64,000 nucleotides of DNA from NBLH01 sp050296515 (GTDB lineage: Bacteria; Bacteroidota; Bacteroidia; Bacteroidales; NBLH01). The notes under the pieces are model-generated. The model saw nothing but the letters and a program-made list of their open reading frames with translations. It was not told the origin of the DNA and searched no databases. Below are positions 8,735 through 18,653 of this stretch, one piece after another (the first letter of the stretch is position 1; every line of letters begins with the position of its first letter). The stretch is taken from contig JBNKRJ010000019.1 of assembly GCA_050296515.1 (NCBI GenBank), positions 1-64,000 of the forward strand, in the 5' to 3' direction. The position numbers and the translations under genes were made by a program.

Positions 8735-8982
8735 ATACAAGCCCCTCCTATTATAACCTAAACTCCAGAGTTAAATTAAAACAAGTCGCAGATGGTCATA
8801 TTGGTATCGTAAAGAAAATAAAAAGCAGAATTATCCAAAAAGATGCCCTAAAGATTATTGAAATAGCAAATACTATTTGGGAAGAAGATCCGAAATTAAA
8901 AGTTAGTTTAATCTGCAATGATAATATTTGTTCTAAATCGGTGAAACTGCTGATTGATAATAGCATTGGGGTAATTCGCTAA
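8731..8982 (+). CDS. Small protein translationally coupled to the SGNH-like gene
   Basis: I do not recognise this 83-residue cytoplasmic-looking protein. Its ATG overlaps the stop of the SGNH-like gene as ATGA, the classic coupling arrangement, so the two are probably made together. An alternative GTG lies at 8719. It is lysine- and isoleucine-rich with two cysteines (LICNDNICSKS, near residues 66-71) and has no signal peptide or membrane segment. The coupling makes it likely real, but nothing shows its function. Confidence 0.6.
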   Translation: MNTSPSYYNLNSRVKLKQVADGHIGIVKKIKSRIIQKDALKIIEIANTIWEEDPKLKVSLICNDNICSKSVKLLIDNSIGVIR

Positions 8983-9238
8983 TAATAAATTCATGCTTAG
9001 CCCGGTTATTTTTGCTTCAACCCAAAGCATTTTTAAGTAATCAAAGCAACTCTGTGGATTTTATTACTGAAAAGTCAGCAAGAATGATTAAGTTGCAAGG
9101 AAATAAAATGTTGATATATTTGTTTATCTTTGAAGTGGATAAATATCAATTACTTAACTAAAATTCATACAAGTGAAAATAATCGAATTGATGATTTATA
9201 TGCTTCCTGTCAAAATATAAAAATCTGCCTTCTGGATT

Positions 9239-9273
9239 AAAATATAATCATCATTCCGGGATGATTATATTTT
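9239..9273. terminator. Bidirectional terminator hairpin
   Basis: AAAATATAATCATC (9239-9252) and GATGATTATATTTT (9260-9273) form a perfect 14-bp stem with a 7-nt loop, with A/T-rich flanks. It overlaps the stop codon of the minus-strand phosphatase gene and lies downstream of the SGNH operon on the plus strand, so it can serve both. Confidence 0.8.
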
Positions 9274-12200
9274 AACTCTGGTACTTTAACCCTACAACGA
9301 TAACATCATCTCTTTGCGCTTCACTTCCTTGCCAGTCCATTAATTCATTATTTAGAGCTTGTTGCTGAGCCTCTAAATCTAAATTCGCAATGCTTTGAAT
9401 CAAATCACTAAATTTCTTTGAGCCAAAACGTCTTCTTTCTGTATTGTTTTGATCCCTAAAACCATCCGAAAACAAATACATAATGTCACCACTTTCAATA
9501 ATAAAACTGTTATCCACAAATTTGGCTTTGCCTGTAACATTATGAGAACCACCTACTGAGCTACTTGCCCCCTTAATCCTTTCAATGATGTTATCTTTTT
9601 TTCGGTATATTAAAATTGGAAATTTAGCTCCTGCAAAAACAACTTGCACTTTTCCATTATGTTTTTCTGCATAAATAATTCCCAGATCCATACCATCATT
9701 GTTCTCGGTTTCTTCCTGATGAAGCGCTTTCTTAATTCCTGAATTCAAATTTTCAATGATTCGCGACGGAGAATATATTTTATTAATACCAACAATATTG
9801 TTCAATTGACTCATAGCGATCATTGACATAAATGCACCAGGAATCCCATGACCAGTACAATCAACAACACTGACAATAATTGATTGTTTGTCATTTTGCT
9901 CTATAGCCGATGCCCAGTAAAAGTCTCCGGAGACTATATCCCTGGGTTTATAAAGAATGAAAGAGTCGAAAAACGAATCAATTATCTCTTTTGATGGAAT
10001 CATTGCTCGTTGAATAGTCCTGGCATAATTTATACTATGATTTATTTGTATGTTCTTTTCCTGGAGTTCTTCTTTTTGGGCAAGAATATCTTTGTTTTTC
10101 TGGGAAATTTCTTTGGTACGCTCTTCAACAATACGTTCCAACTCCTTATTTTGGGCTTTCAGTCGTCTTGAGTTTAATCTCACAATGCCAATTACTAATA
10201 ATACAAATAAAAGAATGTAAGTTATAATTGCCCAACTAGTTTCCCAAAACGGAGGATGTATAATAATTCGATATTTAGTAATCTCACTTTCAGCACCATA
10301 AACATTTGTGGCTTTTACTTTAAGCGTATAATCTCCAAAAGTAACTTTGGTGAAAGGAGCCTTGGGTTCGTTACTTGGATTGGACCAGTAATCATCATAA
10401 CCATCCAAAATATATGAATAGGTTGTTAGTTCAGGCTCTTCGTAAAACAAGGATGAAAACTCAACAGAAAACGAATTGTGTTTATAATTTAGCTCTATAA
10501 CGTTGGATGAATTTTGCAGAAGGCTTACTGATGTATGTATAGAATCAATATAGTTTCCTGGTTTATAGCAGTTTCCATAGAATAAAACAGAACCATTTTT
10601 TAAATAAACTTTTCGTATTAATACATTGAAGGATTTGTTATAATCCTTCACATCTTCTAAGTCATATAAATATAGTCCATTACTTGAATAGATATTTAAA
10701 ATGTTCTCTTGTACAGAAATTTTATAAACACTCGGAAACCGGACCGAAAATTGATTATCCCATTTATAACCACCGGATTCAGATTTATTTAAAAACCCTA
10801 CTTTTCGGTCTTCACTATTAACAATGAATTTATCTTTATACGGAATTACCTGTATTAAACTAACAGAATCATGAGAGAAAACCTTTCCAATAGAAGTATC
10901 CTGCACAAAAAATTGAGAATCATTATTTTCTTTTGGGACATACAAACCTTTGCGGGTAGTTATAAAAATCTTGTTATCAATTATTTGAACCGTATTGTAT
11001 TCATTTGTAGGTAAACCATTTTCAACAGTAAAATGTTTAATTTTATAGTTTTCAATATTGTCTGATTCATATTCAACCTTGTAAATTCCATCAAAATCTG
11101 TAGAGAGCCAAAGTTCGCCTGGTTTTAATTCTACTATTTCAACAATTCGTTTATCAACACCATCAAAGCTTAAATATTTTTTTAAGTTTATCCGCTTATT
11201 CTTTTCCGTAATTCGGTAGGAGACAAATTCGTCATCGTGCCCAATAAAAAGAATATCATCAGAAAGCCGCGATTTTTTAATAACAGATGCTGGTTCTTCC
11301 AAAAGATTAACAAACTTTCCTTTTCTTAAAATATAAACCCCTCTGCTGCCAACAGCGAGTAAATTATTTTTTACAACAGCAAAGTTCCAGAACTCAAATA
11401 TTTCTTCTGTTAACTTACTGAATTCCAGCTTTTCTCCATAAATAATATCTTTTTGGTCGGGATACTTAAATATACCGGACATGGTCCCAACATATAATTC
11501 ATTATTAAACATCACAGATGAGGTTACAAATCCAACAAGGTTGTTGAATTCTTCATTGAAGAAACTTAATGGATAACTCAAATCAATATGGGATATTCCC
11601 TGTTGAAGTCCTGCCCATAAATTTCCTGCTTTATCGGTATAAAGAGAATATACACAGTTGCTATTTAAGCCATTATTGCTATTGATAATTCTTTTAATGT
11701 TTCCTTTTTGGTTAATCAGAACAATTCCACCTGTAACTGTTCCAAAAGCAAAAAGTTCGTTGTTTATTTTTGCAGCTGAATACATCGAATTTTCATCAAT
11801 GTACTCGGTGGCATTTGATTCAAGATGTTTTATGACTGAACCAGCAACTTTTTTCTTAAAATTATAACCGCCATTCACCTTAAATAATGCCAGATCATAA
11901 GTATAAAATCCATCGTCTCTTGTCCCTATCAGAATTTTTTCATCTATAAATTCAATTAAGGTATACATTCGATGCTTTGAATTGAAAACAGAACTATATG
12001 GTAATTTAATAAGCTCATTATTTTCAATAATGGCCAATCCTTTGTCTTTAAGCATTACAAATACCCGGTCATAAGCTTTAAACCCAAACATTGCCTCCAT
12101 TTCAGCTTCAATAACACTAATTTTACCTTGGCTGAAGCAATAGATTTTATTTGGCGTAAAGAAATAAGTTCCTGATGAAATGGCAACAACCCTCCAAATA

Positions 12201-12649
12201 TCAGCAAACTCTTTATCCTCCTCTGTTTCAATTTTATCGGTAAGCGAAACAAATTCCCTGCTCCCATTAGTATTGATTGACAGATATCCAAAATTTGCGA
12301 AAGTTCCTATGTACAATACCCCTTCCGGGCTAACATCTAAACTCCTTGCAGGAACAAGGTTGGGCAGGTTATATGTATTCCATTTGCTTCCATCAAACTC
12401 TAAAATGGCCTGGGTATTTCCAAAAAACATAACACCTCTATTGTCTTGAGTAACTGACCAGTTTTGAGAACTAGCAGCATATTCTGAAGGCAGGTAATTT
12501 TTAATCAGTAGGTTTCCGGTGGATAGATTTTGAGAAATAGTGGTAAGCTGCGAAAAAGTGATTACTAGAACGACCAGGCACATTCCTCTTAATTTCTGCA
12601 ATATCAGATTTTGTAATTGGTAAGCCCAGTAAACATTACTTTTCAACAT
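9272..12649 (-). CDS. Beta-propeller sensor with SpoIIE-type PP2C phosphatase domain
   Basis: The 1125-residue one-protein transmembrane sensor has an N-terminal hydrophobic segment (about residues 23-40; MCLVVLVITFSQ could be an alternative start). Two-component-type beta-propeller repeats follow (about 45-720), then a Y_Y_Y domain (about 730-795), a transmembrane helix (about 803-825), a coiled coil (about 826-875) and a SpoIIE/RsbU-like PP2C phosphatase (about 895-1125). The phosphatase core is visible as DIVSGDFYWA, VDCTGHGIPGAFMS, NDGMDLG, LFSDGFRDQ and QRDDVIVVG, with the metal-binding Asp residues kept. In hybrid two-component sensors the propeller module is usually joined to a kinase; here the output is a Ser/Thr phosphatase. 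The expected targets are anti-sigma-antagonist-like proteins, none of which is encoded nearby. Confidence 0.9.
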   Translation of the reverse strand: MLKSNVYWAYQLQNLILQKLRGMCLVVLVITFSQLTTISQNLSTGNLLIKNYLPSEYAASSQNWSVTQDNRGVMFFGNTQAILEFDGSKWNTYNLPNLVPARSLDVSPEGVLYIGTFANFGYLSINTNGSREFVSLTDKIETEEDKEFADIWRVVAISSGTYFFTPNKIYCFSQGKISVIEAEMEAMFGFKAYDRVFVMLKDKGLAIIENNELIKLPYSSVFNSKHRMYTLIEFIDEKILIGTRDDGFYTYDLALFKVNGGYNFKKKVAGSVIKHLESNATEYIDENSMYSAAKINNELFAFGTVTGGIVLINQKGNIKRIINSNNGLNSNCVYSLYTDKAGNLWAGLQQGISHIDLSYPLSFFNEEFNNLVGFVTSSVMFNNELYVGTMSGIFKYPDQKDIIYGEKLEFSKLTEEIFEFWNFAVVKNNLLAVGSRGVYILRKGKFVNLLEEPASVIKKSRLSDDILFIGHDDEFVSYRITEKNKRINLKKYLSFDGVDKRIVEIVELKPGELWLSTDFDGIYKVEYESDNIENYKIKHFTVENGLPTNEYNTVQIIDNKIFITTRKGLYVPKENNDSQFFVQDTSIGKVFSHDSVSLIQVIPYKDKFIVNSEDRKVGFLNKSESGGYKWDNQFSVRFPSVYKISVQENILNIYSSNGLYLYDLEDVKDYNKSFNVLIRKVYLKNGSVLFYGNCYKPGNYIDSIHTSVSLLQNSSNVIELNYKHNSFSVEFSSLFYEEPELTTYSYILDGYDDYWSNPSNEPKAPFTKVTFGDYTLKVKATNVYGAESEITKYRIIIHPPFWETSWAIITYILLFVLLVIGIVRLNSRRLKAQNKELERIVEERTKEISQKNKDILAQKEELQEKNIQINHSINYARTIQRAMIPSKEIIDSFFDSFILYKPRDIVSGDFYWASAIEQNDKQSIIVSVVDCTGHGIPGAFMSMIAMSQLNNIVGINKIYSPSRIIENLNSGIKKALHQEETENNDGMDLGIIYAEKHNGKVQVVFAGAKFPILIYRKKDNIIERIKGASSSVGGSHNVTGKAKFVDNSFIIESGDIMYLFSDGFRDQNNTERRRFGSKKFSDLIQSIANLDLEAQQQALNNELMDWQGSEAQRDDVIVVGLKYQS

Positions 12650-12868
12650 GGTGGATGAATTTAGGTAATTTTACTAAAAAGGTCTGGTATAAATAATTTC
12701 AAATTTTGAAACAAAGTAAAATTCATTACGTACAAATAAATAAAGCATCATACAATATATAAAAAAAGACTCACTTATTATACCAAATCCAAGAATATCT
12801 TAAATCATAATGATATTGTTATGATATGTTAACAAGCGTTCCATTTCTTAACTATTAAAAATATCCCA

Positions 12869-14290
12869 ATGAAAACAAAAAAGACATTTTGGTTGGCGAG
12901 ATTTATAGCCATGTGTTTTGGTTTTACAATTATTTCTGCCATTGGATCTGCACAATATAATGTGCCGGAGAATTACAGCACCATACAAGAGGCTATAAAT
13001 GCAGCCTCAAGCGCAGGAGGAGGAAAAGTTTATGTAGATGATGGCATCTATTACGAAAACTTAACCATTTACGATAAGGTTTTTGTTATTTCAAAAAATG
13101 AGAATCCCGAATTAGCAATAATTGATGCTGGTGGTTCAGGAAATATTGTTGATTTTGACGCCTGTCTAAACGGTGGAATAATTGGATTCACTTTACAAAA
13201 TGGGGGTTCAAATGGTCAATTTGCCGGAGTGAAAATTGCCGGTGATCAAGCCCCAGTTGTTGCAAAGAACATCATCATGAATACAAAAAACGGGCTTAAA
13301 ATTCAGGGTGATGCTCAACCACTTATCATCAATAACACTATTGTAAACAACATTGATAACGGACTACTTGCCGGAGGAAATAGCCCTGCTACCGTTTTAA
13401 ATAATATCATTGCCTATAACACTACAGCTGGTGTTTCAATGAATGGTGGAGCAATTGATTTGCTTGAATACAATTGTGTTTTTGGAAATACGGTAGACTA
13501 TGATAATATCAGTGCAGGAGAAAATGATATTTCAGAAGATCCTTTATTTGTTGCAGCAACCGATTTCCATTTGCAAGCGGTCTCGCCATGCAAAAATACC
13601 GGCTACACCTTTAGCGAAGAGACTACTGACATGGGTGCTTATGGTGGAGACATTGATATTGACAACGATTATATTTCTGAAATGTACAATGTTGATGGAA
13701 ATGTTACAACAAGTTTGGGCATCTCAATCTTAACTTCAAGCTCAAAAAAAGCAGTTGCCAAAACAAAAGTAACGAAGGCAGATAGAGCTACTTATGGTTT
13801 AAGCAAGAAAAAGAGCTCTGGTGAACCTGGTGTAATTACATACATTATCTCCTCAGAAATATCAAGCGGTGATGTTACCCTTGATTTTTCAAGTTCAGGA
13901 TTTGAACCAAGTAGTCTGGAAGTGTATAAAGTAGATATTGCAAGTGGTAATTATTCTTTGAAAAGCTCATCTTCACCGCTTACAGTAAGTTCTTCTGATT
14001 TAAATGGAATATGGATGATAAAAGGTCAACAAGCTACGAACGTAGAACTTCCTGAATTTTCAAATCTTATGATTTTCCCAAATCCTTCAAAAGGAGTTTT
14101 CAATATTAATTTGAATGAGGAAAACTATGGCGCACAGATAGAAATTAAAGATTTAACAGGTCGTTCGATATATGAAAAGATGGCTGATAAAACAAAAGAA
14201 GACGTTAATTTAAATCAGCAAAAAGGTATTTTCGTTGTGAAGATTTCTAACGGAACCGAAGTGGTTACAAAAAAGATATTAGTATACTAA
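12869..14290 (+). CDS. T9SS-exported right-handed beta-helix protein
   Basis: The 473-residue secreted protein begins with a long signal peptide (about residues 1-29, ending IGSAQ). Residues about 35-260 form a parallel beta-helix with PbH1-like turns (VPENYSTIQEAINAAS, then repeats of the type NNTIVNNIDNGLLAG). A short beta-rich domain (about 320-390) follows, then a type A T9SS C-terminal sorting domain (about 400-473: NLMIFPNPSKGVFNINL, LTGRSIYE, GIFVVKISNGTEVVTKKILVY). It should cross the outer membrane by T9SS and be anchored or released. Beta-helix folds often act on polysaccharides, but no catalytic motif is visible, so an adhesive or structural role is also possible. Confidence 0.88.
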   Translation: MKTKKTFWLARFIAMCFGFTIISAIGSAQYNVPENYSTIQEAINAASSAGGGKVYVDDGIYYENLTIYDKVFVISKNENPELAIIDAGGSGNIVDFDACLNGGIIGFTLQNGGSNGQFAGVKIAGDQAPVVAKNIIMNTKNGLKIQGDAQPLIINNTIVNNIDNGLLAGGNSPATVLNNIIAYNTTAGVSMNGGAIDLLEYNCVFGNTVDYDNISAGENDISEDPLFVAATDFHLQAVSPCKNTGYTFSEETTDMGAYGGDIDIDNDYISEMYNVDGNVTTSLGISILTSSSKKAVAKTKVTKADRATYGLSKKKSSGEPGVITYIISSEISSGDVTLDFSSSGFEPSSLEVYKVDIASGNYSLKSSSSPLTVSSSDLNGIWMIKGQQATNVELPEFSNLMIFPNPSKGVFNINLNEENYGAQIEIKDLTGRSIYEKMADKTKEDVNLNQQKGIFVVKISNGTEVVTKKILVY

Positions 14291-14557
14291 AACTGTCTGC
14301 AAAAATACGAAGCACTTACATTCGTAATTTGGGGTTCAGGTATTTCTCAATGGAAGTTGCCTGACCCTATCCGCAGGCTGAGACTTTAGCAATTCTCAAT
14401 TTAGTTGTCCTTCCCACTAACACCAAGCCGCTATCAAGATAACAAAAAAAGAATCTGGTATAATGCCAAATAATTAGCATATTAAGAAAATTTATTTTCT
14501 GTTACATGATAACTATTCGGTATAACTTATCTATTTTTATGCATAAATCTCATACTC

Positions 14558-14851
14558 CTACACCCACACACTATTGACGTGTTGGTTCTTCTTTTTTTGC
14601 CGTGGTGCAAGAAAAAAATGAAGAATCGTAAACATCCAGATGGAGGCAATGGCAAGATACTGGTATGGAAAATAAACGATGTTGACAAAAAAGGGTGAAA
14701 CCGTAATTAATATTCCCCCATAAATCAACCACGAATGTTTATTTAGAATTCCCCTTATTACAACAGCAAAACCTACGAAATTTAATCGGTATATTACTAT
14801 GTTTACATAATCCAAATCATGTTTTAATAAAATTGCAACAGCATAATACAT
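14558..14851 (-). CDS. Small multi-spanning membrane protein, unknown function
   Basis: The 97-residue hydrophobic protein has about three transmembrane segments and a basic C-terminus (APRQKKKN). I do not recognise a family. It starts 9 nt after the stop of another small membrane protein gene (14861-15148), so the two form a pair and may work together. Confidence 0.6.
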   Translation of the reverse strand: MYYAVAILLKHDLDYVNIVIYRLNFVGFAVVIRGILNKHSWLIYGGILITVSPFFVNIVYFPYQYLAIASIWMFTILHFFLAPRQKKKNQHVNSVWV

Positions 14852-14860
14852 GACGAATAC

Positions 14861-15148
14861 TTAAAACCAGGAGTATTTCGAAAGCCGCTCCTCCGAGGAT
14901 TTTGCTTTTTTACCAGCAATAAAATGCAAGGTAATAAGTATAGCCAAAAATCCAGACAAAATCCCAGCAAGGTTTAAAACTGCAACAACACTAGTGGAAG
15001 TAACACCACTTTGAATAAAAAAGTTGGCTAGCGAGGCAAAAAGAAATACAATACTCCAAAGAAAGAAAGGATAATCAATTCTGGGATTCATCCCATTCAA
15101 CTTATAATCTCCTGATTCATTCGATGATTCACTTGTTTTCGTTTCCAT
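14861..15148 (-). CDS. Small two-helix membrane protein, unknown function
   Basis: This 95-residue protein has a polar N-terminus of about 27 residues, two transmembrane helices (about 28-47 and 55-77) and a basic tail (AGKKAKSSEERLSKYSWF). It is the first gene of a two-gene minus-strand unit with 14558-14851. No known family is apparent. Confidence 0.6.
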   Translation of the reverse strand: METKTSESSNESGDYKLNGMNPRIDYPFFLWSIVFLFASLANFFIQSGVTSTSVVAVLNLAGILSGFLAILITLHFIAGKKAKSSEERLSKYSWF

Positions 15149-15571
15149 TTTTGAATGTTTTTGGTCAGCAATTTCGCCACTAAGTTTCAGGATTAATGTG
15201 AATTGGTGGTTGATTTAATATTAAATAATATCGATTTTACTTTCAAAATAGTCCAATTTTGGCAAAGCCTCATTCAATTATTTTCAGGTAGCATCGGCAT
15301 TTACCATTGTAATTTATATTTTGCCTTTGGACTAAAATATAAATACAATTGGTATAAACTTTATTTTGTTTGGAATGATGGATAGGCAGATTGATTTGAA
15401 GTTAGTTCCCACATCCCTGATTGGGTTTTATAACAAGGAATAGGCGATGAACATAGCTAAAGGCTCCATGGCTAATCCCAGTATATTCTTCAACTTTATC
15501 ATTCAAGAAATGAGTGCGACGGAGAGCACTGTAAACCTCATCATCCAATTAGGTTGGCTGGAGTCAGTCTT
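15149..15571. other. Intergenic region containing a short protein-like relic
   Basis: About 420 bp without a convincing gene. A 60-codon plus-strand frame at 15203-15385 is aromatic-rich and lacks any sign of being coding. On the minus strand a frame without a proper start occupies 15402-15548 and is listed separately. No hairpin or promoter stands out. Confidence 0.4.
15402..15548 (-). other. Possible gene fragment (48 codons, minus strand)
   Basis: This open stretch lies just downstream of the TrlF-like gene on the same strand. It follows directly after a stop codon and begins with TTG. Its translation (DDEVYSALRRTHFLNDKV, continuing into EEYTGISHGAFSYVHRLF) has natural-looking composition. 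It may be the tail of a decayed gene or a small protein. I cannot identify it. Confidence 0.25.
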
Positions 15572-18274
15572 TTAAATTCCGTATATTTCTCTTCTTTTAC
15601 CAAACGCTTGTTGACCACCTTCTAATATTTCACAACACATTAGTCTTGTTTGAGCTTGATCAATCGATCCCCGTTTATTTATTGTTGATTTAATGCTCGT
15701 GCTGTTTAGCGGAATTATTAACTCAGCATCCCCAAGAACAGCAATATTGGGATTATGTGTGACAATAATTACCTGCCGCTTTTCCTTTATTTTTCTTAAA
15801 TTTTCAACAATTGTTTTATAAATAAATTCGCTGTCTAAGTTATCCTCTGGCTGATCGATGATTAAAGGAACTTTTGATTTTGATTGCAATAAAATTGCCA
15901 ATAGAATAGATTGTTGCTGACCTAACGACAATTGAGATAAATCTTTTGATACCACTTTTGGGTCATCATTCGTATCGATGTGCTTAGTAACGGTGATACT
16001 TGGAAGGTCTTCGTACAACAAGGATTCAAAGTCTTCGAAATTATTGTTTTCCAGGCACTTATTTAAAACATTAGCAATTTCTGCATCAGAGAACACCCTC
16101 GAATTTTCTGTATCAAGTATGGTTCTTAGTTTATCAAGATTTTTCTTCCTAACAGCAATTGCAAAGTTTATAGGAGAAATATTTTTGGCAAGATATTCTG
16201 CTTTTGACACTCTTGCAGTTTTCCATTGCATTAATGATTTAATTGAATTCTCAAACTGGGGTGAGTAATTTCCTTCTTTATACTTTATAGTAACGAAAAA
16301 ACCATCAACAGTGTTTTTCAGGTTATCATTAATGCTCCTTGCAAACTCAATTCTCTGATTATATATCTTACTTTTTAAACCTAATCGGGCTGTTAAAAGC
16401 TCATTACGAACTTTCATTAATTGTTTTAATTCTTCCTCTTTTTGTTTTAATAAGTATAGCTTCTTCTGATAATAGATGAGCTCTTGTGCTATCTGGTTTA
16501 TTTTACCTAAATCAAACGGAATTCCTTTTTCCTCAAGTTCCTTCTTCTTCTCATCAATTCTCTCCTGTATAGATTTTTCCTTCTCTGACCAATTCCTTAG
16601 TTCAACATTTAGTTCATCCACTTTTGAATTTAACGATTTATTCAGTTCTTTCGATTTAGTTTTCACTATTCCCGAAAACTCAGAAACAATATTCTTAACT
16701 TTATAAAAATATTCTTTCCCGATAATTATCTCATCGTCTGTAAGTGCCTGAAAATTTGAAAAAACGGAGGTTTCGGATAATAAATTCCCATATTGTTCGA
16801 TTAGTTGCTTTAAATCCTTAATTATACTTTTCCTTATTTCTCTTTCACGCAGCAATGCTGTTTGATATTTCACCAATTCGCCAGCCTTATCTTTTTTAAG
16901 TTGTTCTTGCTTTCTTTCTAAATTATTCCTTTGTTTTTCAACTTCCGGAATGTTGGCAACATCTATTCGCAATTTATTAATTGCTGTTTGATTTTCGAAC
17001 AATTTGCTCCTAACCACACTTTCTTCTGCAACTATTGTAGAACAATCAATAAATGTATCAAGAAAATCGATTAATACTTTTGGATTTTTATCACTATGTT
17101 GCAGTGTTTCAGCTGTTTCACCCTGTCCATAACTTTCAATTTGAATTTTAGTTATCCCGTTAGCCGGATCCAAATCATTTACAACCTCAGAGTTTTTTTC
17201 CCTAGAAAGTTTATGTATTTGTCCTGTTTCATCTTCGTAGTATAACACAATTTTTTCGGGCCATACTTCTGAGTCAACAACACGTGCACCAGATCTATTT
17301 CCCGAAGTTTCCCGTATTGTTTCAAGCAATGTTGATTTCCCTGCTCCTCTGCCTCCAATAATGCATGTTAAATTATTACTGAATTTTACATCTTGTTTGT
17401 GGAGCAGGCCTCCATCAATGGATAATCCGATAAATCTTGGTAATTTTTCAGGGATTAAATCTTCAAGGCGAATTCTTGAAGCACTCGATAACAGGGCTAT
17501 TTTTAATGCATAAAAACCAGGCATATCCACTTTTATCCTTGTCAGTTTGTTATTTCCTTCTGCGTTTATTCCAATTTTTTCAAGCTCATGAGAATCGGAC
17601 GACATTAACTTTGGAAATTCGTAGTCGATATTCAAATTTAGTTTTTCAATTCTTCGATTAACTAGTTTTAGCCGATGCTCTTTTTGCTCAGTATCATCAT
17701 ATTGAGTGTAAAGATTTATTGAGCTTTTATTACTAATCTCAAGTGCAAATAAATCAGGATGAACTAAAACATCCTCCATTTTGGGTCCAAATTTATTAAT
17801 TGTCTTTTCAAAACCAGAGTCAAGTTCAATATGAGCCAGCACACCAAAGCCATTGTATTGGCCAGCAAAATTCAAACAGTCGACAATTCCCTGAGTACAT
17901 TTTTCTTTATCTTTAGAAATTAAGAGTTTCCCATAAAAATTCTTTAAATCTTGATAATTATCGAAATACACTAACAAATGCCCTTGTGTTGTACTAATCT
18001 CTATTCCTGGTATTACTAAAATATTCTTTTTCTCAGCATATTCCAGTGCACTTTTAACATTGCCTATTTCATTATAGTCTGTAATGGAAATAACCTGCAA
18101 ATCCTTCTCAATTGCTTTATCAATAATGTTTTGAGGAGTCATTTGCTCATCCGTAACATTGTAAGATCCGTTTTTACCGTATGAATGAATATGTAAATCT
18201 GCACGTACAAATTGTGCCCCGCTATCTGTTAAATTCAATCTTTCCATTTCCTGTTTATTTATTACTTCTTCCAA
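15572..18274 (-). CDS. TrlF-like protein: PHP phosphoesterase fused to SMC/RecF-type ATPase
   Basis: The 900-residue protein joins an N-terminal PHP domain (about residues 20-270) to a large ABC/SMC-type ATPase (about 290-900) with a long coiled coil. PHP metal ligands visible are DLHIHS, VISITDYNEI (the usual His after Asp is Tyr), PGIEIS, LAHIELD and SSDSHE. ATPase motifs are Walker A GGRGAGKST (about 308), signature LSLGQQQSILLA and Walker B PLIIDQPEDNLDS followed by VIIVTHN. Relatives are annotated as TrlF family AAA-like ATPases, and such PHP-SMC fusions are suspected to be nucleic-acid-cleaving stress or defence factors. The gene is isolated, with no partner nuclease or modification gene beside it. 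The DNA/RNA role is inference. Confidence 0.85.
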   Translation of the reverse strand: MEEVINKQEMERLNLTDSGAQFVRADLHIHSYGKNGSYNVTDEQMTPQNIIDKAIEKDLQVISITDYNEIGNVKSALEYAEKKNILVIPGIEISTTQGHLLVYFDNYQDLKNFYGKLLISKDKEKCTQGIVDCLNFAGQYNGFGVLAHIELDSGFEKTINKFGPKMEDVLVHPDLFALEISNKSSINLYTQYDDTEQKEHRLKLVNRRIEKLNLNIDYEFPKLMSSDSHELEKIGINAEGNNKLTRIKVDMPGFYALKIALLSSASRIRLEDLIPEKLPRFIGLSIDGGLLHKQDVKFSNNLTCIIGGRGAGKSTLLETIRETSGNRSGARVVDSEVWPEKIVLYYEDETGQIHKLSREKNSEVVNDLDPANGITKIQIESYGQGETAETLQHSDKNPKVLIDFLDTFIDCSTIVAEESVVRSKLFENQTAINKLRIDVANIPEVEKQRNNLERKQEQLKKDKAGELVKYQTALLREREIRKSIIKDLKQLIEQYGNLLSETSVFSNFQALTDDEIIIGKEYFYKVKNIVSEFSGIVKTKSKELNKSLNSKVDELNVELRNWSEKEKSIQERIDEKKKELEEKGIPFDLGKINQIAQELIYYQKKLYLLKQKEEELKQLMKVRNELLTARLGLKSKIYNQRIEFARSINDNLKNTVDGFFVTIKYKEGNYSPQFENSIKSLMQWKTARVSKAEYLAKNISPINFAIAVRKKNLDKLRTILDTENSRVFSDAEIANVLNKCLENNNFEDFESLLYEDLPSITVTKHIDTNDDPKVVSKDLSQLSLGQQQSILLAILLQSKSKVPLIIDQPEDNLDSEFIYKTIVENLRKIKEKRQVIIVTHNPNIAVLGDAELIIPLNSTSIKSTINKRGSIDQAQTRLMCCEILEGGQQAFGKRREIYGI

Positions 18275-18653
18275 CTTTACTTAGTCCAAATAAAATACCA
18301 TTAATAGCAACATTCGAATATTTTTTTATTGAAGTTTTTAACCCTTGTATATAAGAATACTCCATAGAAATTATAGTGCCAAAGGATGATCTGTGAAGAA
18401 CACGCTATGTGAAAATTAAGTTGTTTAAGAAATTATTTTGGTGCTTTAGATCAGGTCTTCTAAGAAATTAGAACCGAAACCTAAATTTCTAAGTTCCAAT
18501 ATTTGGATTTATTGGTAGTGCATATGAATGTTTAATAAAAGCCTGACTAAAAGAAATTGAATTAGCATTAATGACCAATAACTTTCAATGACATAGCGAA
18601 TTGAAGAAAATTAGCTCTTAAGTATCAAGACCATTTTGCAATTATAAACAATC
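18275..18653. other. Intergenic region
   Basis: About 380 bp between two minus-strand genes. It contains an imperfect hairpin (AGAAATTAG near 18465 with CTAAATTTCT near 18482) and a short stretch around 18569-18593 (AATGACC, AATAACT, AATGAC) that resembles a degenerate version of the heptad arrays seen elsewhere. No gene is apparent. Confidence 0.35.

Noticed and set aside
15203..15385. 60-codon plus-strand frame
   Set aside because: No ribosome-binding signal, no recognisable features and an aromatic-rich AT-derived composition; likely chance.
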